Assembly (NCBI GenBank): GCA_017420125.1
Contig: JAFOJR010000025.1
Span: 1-23,149 of the forward strand
Reading direction: 5' to 3'
Source: Oscillospiraceae bacterium
GTDB taxonomy: Bacteria > Bacillota > Clostridia > Oscillospirales > Oscillospiraceae
Length of the DNA stretch: 23,149 nucleotides
Part shown: positions 19,701 through 23,149 of the stretch, piece by piece
How the letters are laid out: each line of letters begins with the position of its first letter
Numbering within the stretch: position 1 is the stretch's first letter
The notes under the pieces: model-generated
Told to the model about the DNA's origin: nothing
Seen by the model: the letters and a program-made list of their open reading frames with translations, nothing else
The model's database searches: none
Program-made: the position numbers and the translations under genes

Positions 19701-21245
19701 CATCGCGCCGATGAGCTCCCGCGCCGCGCCTACATTCAGCCGGGTGTCTTCGTCCAGGGCAATGACATATCGGGTGCCGGCCAGTTTATGCTTCTCTCCC
19801 GCACAAACGGAAAGCTCGCTTTTCCGCTCTTTCAGCAGACACATCAGCTCGCCGATTGCGCCTCGTTTTCTCTCCCGCCCCATATAGCGCTCTTCCACCG
19901 GGTGGAACACCGGCGGCCGAAAAAACAGATAAAACCCGCCTCCATATGTTTGATTCAGCGCATCAATCTCCCGCCGGGCTTTTTCCACCCACTGCCGCTG
20001 TTTCTGTCCCATGGGGGCAGGGCTGTCCGGCAAATCGGCCAAAATGCCGAATCGAAGCTCTTCTCCGGCATCCCGGTTGGCCAGCCGATATTCCTCCAGC
20101 CGTCTGGCGCAGGCGGCGCCGCTGTCTTCTCCCGTCAGCAAAGTGGCAATCACGCACAGCGTGCGTCCCGTTTTCGGCACCCCGTTTTTCAGCGCCAGAC
20201 GGAACACAGGTCTGGGCCGCACCAGGTGGAGCACCAGAAAATCCACTCCGTTTTTGACGATTTCAAACAGCGGCAGCAAAATCAGCACCGGTGCCGCTAC
20301 GCTTTGAAGCAGAAAACCGGTCAGCAAAGTAAAAAACAAGGTGATCCCCACAATGCTTCCGCCATACAGCACGCCGCTGCGGGCCGGCGCCGGTTTTCCC
20401 AAAGGCCGCTGGAATAAAAAAACACCCACATGCGTGTTTTCCTGCCGGGCCAGGGACAGCACTTTTTCCGCCATCGCCTGTTCGCTGACACGGTTCTGCC
20501 GGGCCAGACGGCACACCGCCTGCCGATACCAGAAACGGGAAGCTTCGTCCATTTGGGAATAGACCCCTTCCGGGTCTTTCCCCAGCGTCTGTTCCACCAG
20601 GCTGGCCTGCTCCATCGCTTTTGAAAAATCCGTAACAGACAGAATGCGAAAATTGGTAAAAATCTTTTCCATCTCCTGTTCCAGAAGATGTGCCTGCTGT
20701 TTTTGCTCCGGCTGTCCTGTCTCCCGGCCCCTTTGCGCACGGCACATGGTCCACAGCTGCTCGCTCCGCCGGCGCAGCCGGGACAGCAGACACAGCCGCG
20801 CCACCTGCAAAAACTGGGCCAGCTCCCTCTGGGAAAGGGGCAGCGTTCCCTGCACGGTCTGAAGAAACTCCGCCAGTGATTCTTCGGAGACTGCCGGCCC
20901 GCTGTCCAGCCAGGCATCCGCCAGGGCACACAGCAGCGGCTGCCGCTCTTCTCTTTGCACGGTTTGCCGCAGCTTCCCCGCCCGTCTCATGCCATGGAGC
21001 GCCGAAACCCCTTCTTTCTGCGCCAGATACCAGTTGTCCAGCAGCCATTCCAGCGCATTTTGACAGCTCCCGCCCTCCAGCGCCATGCATTGCTGCCGAA
21101 TATGCCGGATGCGGCGCAAATGCTCCTTCCCCGCCTGCAGCAGCGCGGCACCGGAACAAAACCCCAGCACCGGAAGCGCACCTGCTTCTCTGGCCTTTTG
21201 AATGCGCGCCTGCCGCTCCGCGGCGTCCACAATCTGTTTTTTCAT
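13761..21245 (-). CDS. Cyclic beta-1,2-glucan synthase-like protein (GT84, glycoamylase-like/GH189, GH94)
   Basis: This 2494-residue multidomain membrane enzyme is of the NdvB/ChvB type. In that family GT84 polymerises UDP-glucose into a beta-1,2-glucan, a middle domain cyclises it and a GH94 phosphorylase module trims the chain. Rough order here: soluble N-terminus with NALEWLLDNWYLAQ (1-290); membrane pair (292-335); GT84 with DEDT (498-501), HDLLEG (611-616) and RWIRGDWQ (646-653); further membrane segments (685-850); glycoamylase-like domain (about 870-1250) with STVDSGNL, FEYFMP and WGISESA; a GH94-type beta module from about 1300; a second from about 1740 (NPSFGW); and the GH94 barrel with GDWNDG (2183-2188). 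Rhizobial proteins are about 2830 residues, so this is shorter but has the full layout. The start ATG has only a weak AAGGA upstream. Activity is inferred from motifs. Confidence 0.88.
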   Translation of the reverse strand: MKKQIVDAAERQARIQKAREAGALPVLGFCSGAALLQAGKEHLRRIRHIRQQCMALEGGSCQNALEWLLDNWYLAQKEGVSALHGMRRAGKLRQTVQREERQPLLCALADAWLDSGPAVSEESLAEFLQTVQGTLPLSQRELAQFLQVARLCLLSRLRRRSEQLWTMCRAQRGRETGQPEQKQQAHLLEQEMEKIFTNFRILSVTDFSKAMEQASLVEQTLGKDPEGVYSQMDEASRFWYRQAVCRLARQNRVSEQAMAEKVLSLARQENTHVGVFLFQRPLGKPAPARSGVLYGGSIVGITLFFTLLTGFLLQSVAAPVLILLPLFEIVKNGVDFLVLHLVRPRPVFRLALKNGVPKTGRTLCVIATLLTGEDSGAACARRLEEYRLANRDAGEELRFGILADLPDSPAPMGQKQRQWVEKARREIDALNQTYGGGFYLFFRPPVFHPVEERYMGRERKRGAIGELMCLLKERKSELSVCAGEKHKLAGTRYVIALDEDTRLNVGAARELIGAMLHPLNRAKIDPRRNIVTEGYGVLQPRISVELKAANRSRFSRIFAGQGGVDPYGSTTSDVYHDLFDRGIYTGKGILDVSAFYQCLHGRFPANRILSHDLLEGAYLHAGLIGDVELTDSYPYKVTSYFSRLHRWIRGDWQIARWLCRRVPTLSGTEENPIASMSKWEIWDNLRRSLTPVFTFLALLLGMIFSQKVLSAAAWAAVLSALSHLLLSGADLVFRRGAGLRQRYHSAVLTGFGGVILQTLVQLLFLPYQAYISLSAVLTACCRMLISRRNLLAWVTAADAERQAGSSLWSVCRSMFPAVLLGCLALLFSASPAGSAVGLVWVLSPAFAWALSQRIREKPSLSQADRAFLLHEAALMWRYFTDHLQAEDHFLPPDNVQEQPNLGAAHRTSPTNIGLSLLCCLAALDLDLTSRATALHLIDQTLSTVEGLEKWHGHLRNWYDTKTLSPLRPEYISTVDSGNLCGCFLALAEGLKEWGPAGEALAGRARALAEAMDFRPLYDPEQKLFSIGYDLEQGALTKSAYDLMASEARQTSYLAVALGQVEPRHWRRLSRAMVSVGEYKGIVSWTGTMFEYFMPHLLLPCDPNSLLYESMGVCVYAQKKRVAGRKIPWGISESAFYAFDGALNYQYKAHGVQRLALKRDMNRELVLAPYASFLALLAAPEDATANLRRLRRLGAEGKYGLYEALDFTNMRQVSGGAFELVRTYMVHHLGMSLIAVTNALKENVFQERLMRNRAMAAYRELLQEKVPVGAPVMRHPVQEVPERLRPGAVSSWERKGNVQRIWNPGCALLSNGTYTVLVTETGCNLSRWKMVELTRFSPDPVGMEMGMLFLLRQGRQIIPLTPAPYFKPFQYEYQFDGVCAQYTVARGDLCARLRICVPQEGAGELREVTIESRTKGDWELICYFEPVLARRADYQAHPAFSKLFLSTKIEPDGVLVARRPRDREPEQVLSFLCQTPGIAFDTSRTIALGRGGASQLLNQLDQPPGNTQGDVLDPCVLARLPLSFQAGEVRTVRFSLAAAENRLEALHTAENILHLKPEAYSRRFLGAMGLLGMTQQETTRAMQWLGAMFFSSAMRQKDARAPGQHALWPYGLSGDLPIVSMTVEEESQTEQALSLFRQHRLLAINGVMCDLVFLLSEGGNYHQPIWRALLDAIKKEGCECLLHCTGGVHLLNLPKEEQQAILALSAVVMPKEGAGSIDMAGETELPPPRVPERRHLPRRDISWHMGTDQSFCFEAGDALPPLAWSHVISNPSFGWLATDAGTGNLWRGNARENQLLPWNNDPLATEGPEQLEYLEDGDFCSVFADGDGRQCRVTYGFGFAAWEKLFSKGTLQVTGFVPMKLPARVFFIRGEGTFRYRAKLRMGAGADAEPYVVTQMEDGVLTAQNPYNTSFSPQTLLLAATDGFDGFTCHGPSARAGRLDEKTGSGREPCFCVSFSVHGTAALVIGCPTDEGERRGILTLTRPGAALAALEEGKAFWTRLTSCCTVRTPLPALDAYLNGWAQYQTIACRLWGRSSLYQNGGAYGFRDQLQDVCNITAAAPHLARRQILLACAHQFEEGDVQHWWHPEDAGGGADKGVRTRCTDDLLWLPYAICRYVRQTGDRTILSEQVPYLASPCLTAEETERCETPQVSGRTGTVLEHGARAIRQAVSRGAGPHGLALFGGGDWNDGMNRVGRNGTGESVWLTWFLADVLEQWADLAESGGDDTQAEDLRACARVWTEAANRAWDGNWFLRGYYDDGTPLGSHGSAACQIDAIAQSFGVFPVGADREKVRQGLGQAVKHLFDPAHQMTKLFTPPFQTKTPDPGYIAGYPPGVRENGGQYTHGAIWLAMGCLKSGLEEEGAQILLSMLPALHPQQTYLAEPYVIAADVYSNPDHMGRGGWSWYTGAAGWYYRAAMEELLGIRVENGMLSVTPRLPKAWDGFEARWKTAAGSWEIVVRRAAAFEVKADGRKTEKNAFPLAQEGVHRLEITVGKED
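13797..13831 (+). terminator. Terminator of the glycosyltransferase gene, inside the opposing coding sequence
   Basis: AACGCCTTCC and GGAAGGCGTT form a perfect 10-bp stem with a 10-nt loop, and the run of seven T begins within the stem's last two bases. It starts 33 nt after the glycosyltransferase stop and works only in the plus direction. The same bases encode codons near the C-terminus of the glucan synthase-like protein on the other strand. No matching minus-strand terminator for that gene was found. Confidence 0.88.
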
Positions 21246-21325
21246 CCTTATGATTCATCCTTTCCGCTGCGGTCAGGCATACGATAACCACATTGTCTGC
21301 CTTAGTATCGCCACCCGGAAAGAAA

Positions 21326-21354
21326 ATTATGAATTTTCCCCGCGAGTCCTGCAA
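21326..21354 (-). promoter_or_regulatory. Weak candidate promoter for the glucan synthase-like gene
   Basis: On the minus strand, TTGCAG (21349-21354), 17 nt and CATAAT (21326-21331) are the best promoter-like pair found between 21246 and 21464. The -35 matches poorly. The leader would be about 75 nt. A nearby near-palindrome (GCAAAAA...TTTTTGC, 21351-21370) overlaps the -35. Confidence 0.3.
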
Positions 21355-21392
21355 AAAACGCCGTTTTTGCTGCGGAAAATCCTTTTCTCTTC

Positions 21393-21421
21393 TTGACAAA
21401 CAGAAAAAACTATAGTATGAT
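21393..21421 (+). promoter_or_regulatory. Strong sigma-A promoter of ylxM-ffh
   Basis: A perfect TTGACA (21393-21398), a 17-nt spacer and TATGAT (21416-21421) predict a start near 21428, about 37 nt before the ylxM ATG. No other plus-strand promoter of this quality was seen up to the end of the window, so it may also drive the downstream lipoprotein gene. Confidence 0.9.
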
Positions 21422-21429
21422 AGCGAAGT

Positions 21430-21451
21430 TGTAAAGTTCATCCACTTTACA
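21430..21451 (+). repeat. 8-bp inverted repeat at the ylxM transcription start
   Basis: TGTAAAGT and ACTTTACA are perfect inverted copies with a 6-nt loop, beginning at or just after the predicted start of transcription. It could be a repressor operator or a 5'-terminal mRNA hairpin that protects the transcript. It ends just upstream of the GAAGGGGG ribosome binding site. Confidence 0.55.
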
Positions 21452-21464
21452 TGAAGGGGGTCGC

Positions 21465-21842
21465 ATGGTGAAAAGCCCTGCATTTCAGATGAGCCTGCTG
21501 TTTGATTTTTACGGCGATTTGCTCACGGAGCGTCAAAGAGAATTTTTCGATTTATACTACAACGAGGACTTTTCTTTGGCAGAAATCGCGGAAAACAGCG
21601 GAATTACCCGTCAGGGTGTGCGGGATGTGATTGTGCGTGCCCAGGGAATCCTGACGGAGTTTGAAGAAAAAACCAAAATCGTTCAACGGTTTTTGGAGTT
21701 TCAGCCTCATGTGAAAGCCATTGAGCAGGCGGCGCAGGAAATTGCGGAAATCAACCGGCGTACGCTGGGCAATCGCCGCCTGGCGGAACTGTCGGAGCAG
21801 ATCCTCCAATCTGCCGATGCGCTGGCCGAACGGGAGCTCTGA
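21465..21842 (+). CDS. ylxM: YlxM family (UPF0122) helix-turn-helix protein
   Basis: This 125-residue protein matches the YlxM family, which is encoded next to ffh in Firmicutes and has been linked to the signal recognition particle pathway. The diagnostic stretch is LFDFYGDLLTERQREFFDLY (12-31). It is followed by a sigma-factor-like helix-turn-helix with DFSLAEIAENSGITRQGVRD (35-54). The C-terminal part from about 65 is helical and charged. It is slightly longer than Bacillus YlxM (about 110). The ATG at 21465 follows GAAGGGGG. It is the first gene after the strong promoter and is separated from ffh by 60 nt. Binding partners are known from the family, not visible here. Confidence 0.92.
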   Translation: MVKSPAFQMSLLFDFYGDLLTERQREFFDLYYNEDFSLAEIAENSGITRQGVRDVIVRAQGILTEFEEKTKIVQRFLEFQPHVKAIEQAAQEIAEINRRTLGNRRLAELSEQILQSADALAEREL

Positions 21843-21902
21843 TTTTGCCCCTTGGTTTCTGTTTGGAATCTGCACTGTTATTTTGAAAGGAGCTGACATA
21901 CC

Positions 21903-22901
21903 TTGGCATTTGAGGGATTGACCCAAAAGCTCGGCGCCACATTCAAACGGCTCCGTGGCAAAGGGCGTTTAAGCGAAGCGGACGTAAAAGAAGCGATGCG
22001 CGAGGTGCGTCTCGCCCTTTTGGAAGCGGACGTGAATTATAAAGTAGTAAAAGATTTTATAAAACGCGTGACGGAACAGGCCGTGGGAGCTGACGTATTA
22101 AAAAGCCTGACTCCCGCACAGATGATCATCAAAATCGTCAATACGGAACTGACGAATCTGATGGGCGGACAAAACGCCAAGCTGACCATTTCCTCCAAGC
22201 CCCCCACCGTGGTGATGCTGGTGGGCCTGCAGGGCGCCGGCAAGACCACAAACGGCGCAAAGCTGGCCGGCCTGATGAAAAAACAAAACGGCAAACGTCC
22301 TCTGCTGGTGGCCTGCGACGTATACCGCCCTGCCGCCATCAAACAGCTTCAGGTAGTGGGCGAGCAGCTGGGCATTCCCGTGTTCCAGATGGGCCAGGGT
22401 GACCCTGTGGAAATCGCAAAAGCCTCCATCGAACACGCCGTAAAACACGGAAATGACATGGTATTTTTGGATACTGCCGGCCGTCTCCACATTGACGAAA
22501 CGCTGATGACAGAGCTGAAAAACATCAAGGCCGCCGTTTCCCCTCAGGAAGTGCTTCTGGTGGTGGACGCAATGACCGGTCAGGATGCGGTAAACGCCGC
22601 TTCCGCATTTGATGAGGCATTGGGGCTGGACGGTGTTATTCTTACCAAACTGGACGGCGACGCCCGCGGCGGCGCTGCCTTGTCCGTCAAGGCTGTCACC
22701 GGAAAGCCCATCAAATTCGCGGGCACCGGAGAAAAGCTGGACCAAATCGAAGTGTTCCACCCTGATCGCATGGCTTCCCGCATTTTGGGCATGGGCGACA
22801 TGATGTCTCTCATCGAAAAGGCTGAGCAGGCATACGATCAGAAAAAAGCCGAGGAACTGGCCAATAAAATCAAATCCAACAAATTACATCTTGTTTGTTG
22901 A
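21903..22901 (+). CDS. ffh: Signal recognition particle protein Ffh, truncated: NG domain only
   Basis: Ffh/SRP54 is the GTPase that binds 4.5S/scRNA and signal peptides and docks with FtsY. The start is the TTG at 21903, which gives the standard N-terminus AFEGLTQKLG and has AAGGAG upstream. The N-domain four-helix bundle (1-95) and all G motifs are intact: GLQGAGKTT (108-116), DTAGR (190-194), TKLDGDARGG (248-257) and GTGEK (274-278). The reading frame stops after 332 residues, whereas the family has about 440-450. The last recognisable segment is AEELANKIKSNK, where the linker to the M domain begins. The methionine-rich M domain and the usual downstream rpsP are absent. Inserting one base does not restore M-domain sequence. 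It should be GTPase-competent but unable to bind SRP RNA or signal peptides. Confidence 0.9.
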   Translation: MAFEGLTQKLGATFKRLRGKGRLSEADVKEAMREVRLALLEADVNYKVVKDFIKRVTEQAVGADVLKSLTPAQMIIKIVNTELTNLMGGQNAKLTISSKPPTVVMLVGLQGAGKTTNGAKLAGLMKKQNGKRPLLVACDVYRPAAIKQLQVVGEQLGIPVFQMGQGDPVEIAKASIEHAVKHGNDMVFLDTAGRLHIDETLMTELKNIKAAVSPQEVLLVVDAMTGQDAVNAASAFDEALGLDGVILTKLDGDARGGAALSVKAVTGKPIKFAGTGEKLDQIEVFHPDRMASRILGMGDMMSLIEKAEQAYDQKKAEELANKIKSNKLHLVC

Positions 22902-22902
22902 C

Positions 22903-22921
22903 GGATTTGCGTGCAAATTCC
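22903..22921 (+). repeat. Short palindrome between truncated ffh and the lipoprotein gene
   Basis: GGATTTGC and GCAAATTC pair around a GT centre (one G-T wobble), giving a near-palindrome built around TTTGCGTGCAAA. The shape recalls LacI-family operators, which often control starch and maltose genes. It might instead be a chance repeat or a mark of the junction. No clear -35/-10 pair was found beside it. Confidence 0.35.
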
Positions 22922-22956
22922 CAAACACGCCCATCGGCAGGCAAGGAAAGGGTGAA

Positions 22957-23149
22957 ATGGTTTTGAAACTTACCAAAAAACTGCGCTCCGCATTGCTGAT
23001 CGCCCTCGCCGCGCTCACTGTGCTGGGTTCCTGCGGCACCAAAGAAGCGGTCGAACCCGAAAAGAAGCCCTGTGTCCCCGACGAAACGATCGTGGAATAC
23101 GATGACAAGTACAAAAATTACTATGAGATTTTTGTACGTTCGTTCTACG
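22957..23149 (+). CDS. Lipoprotein, probable GH13 alpha-amylase, N-terminal part (runs off the window)
   Basis: Only 64 codons are present. The protein begins MVLKLTKKLRSALLIALAAL and has a lipoprotein signal peptide with the lipobox LGSC, so C26 would be lipidated and the protein anchored outside the membrane. After a short charged linker comes YKNYYEIFVRSFY, which strongly resembles the first beta strand of alpha-amylase family (GH13) enzymes, where YEIFVRSFYDS precedes the calcium-binding loop. The catalytic residues lie outside the window. The ATG at 22957 has AAAGGG a few bases upstream. It starts 55 nt after the truncated ffh stop with no terminator between, so it could be read from the ylxM promoter. 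Lipoprotein is certain enough; amylase is likely, not proven. Confidence 0.72.
   Translation, partial: MVLKLTKKLRSALLIALAALTVLGSCGTKEAVEPEKKPCVPDETIVEYDDKYKNYYEIFVRSFY

Noticed and set aside
21451..21471. A six-codon upstream frame overlapping the ylxM start
   Set aside because: It has no ribosome binding site of its own (the preceding bases form the inverted repeat), and its GGGGG is the ylxM ribosome binding site. Probably chance.
20263..21483. A 406-codon minus-strand frame overlapping the synthase N-terminus in another frame and extending over the ylxM promoter
   Set aside because: It has low-complexity Ala/Gly/Arg composition and no motifs. The main frame encodes the conserved synthase there.
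22881..22901. A simple single-base frameshift as the cause of the short Ffh
   Set aside because: Restoring the frame near the stop gives only two residues compatible with the family (F, T), followed by sequence unlike any M domain. The missing part is therefore absent, not merely out of frame.

Overview
This window looks like a chromosomal segment of a moderately GC-rich Gram-positive anaerobe of the Clostridia, with an Oscillospiraceae/Ruminococcaceae flavour. That placement is an inference from four things: the Firmicutes gene order rpoB-rpoC-L7Ae-rpsL-rpsG-fusA-tuf, the long Firmicutes-type S12, the strong AGGAGG ribosome binding sites, and the ylxM-ffh pair. No phage, insertion sequence, CRISPR array, tRNA or rRNA was seen.

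Positions 1-4310 (minus strand) hold the str operon: an L7Ae-like RNA-binding protein, S12, S7, EF-G and the first 137 codons of EF-Tu. A near-consensus promoter (TTGACG-17-TATAAT) lies upstream of it, and a second likely promoter sits between fusA and tuf. Positions 4390-11990 (minus strand) hold rpoC and rpoB with their own promoter (TTGACT-17-TACGAT). Two tandem terminators separate rpoC from the str promoter. The usual rplJ-rplL genes are absent upstream of rpoB. In their place is a 413-nt non-coding region with several hairpins, a plus-strand promoter-like element facing the rpoB promoter, and two plus-strand terminators.

Positions 12112-13831 (plus strand) encode a polytopic GT-C type glycosyltransferase. 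It ends tail to tail with a 2494-residue cyclic beta-1,2-glucan synthase-like protein (minus strand, 13761-21245) containing GT84, glycoamylase-like/GH189 and GH94 modules. The two genes share the four bases CTAG as their stop codons, and the glycosyltransferase terminator lies inside the synthase coding sequence. The pair suggests a role in envelope or exported glycan synthesis.

Positions 21393-23149 (plus strand) carry a strong promoter, ylxM, and an ffh gene (SRP54) that stops after its NG GTPase domain. The M domain, which binds SRP RNA and signal peptides, is missing. A lipoprotein whose N-terminus resembles a secreted alpha-amylase begins 55 nt later and runs off the window. This truncated ffh/amylase junction is the most unusual feature of the window. 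It is either a genuine rearrangement, with another ffh elsewhere, or an assembly artefact.
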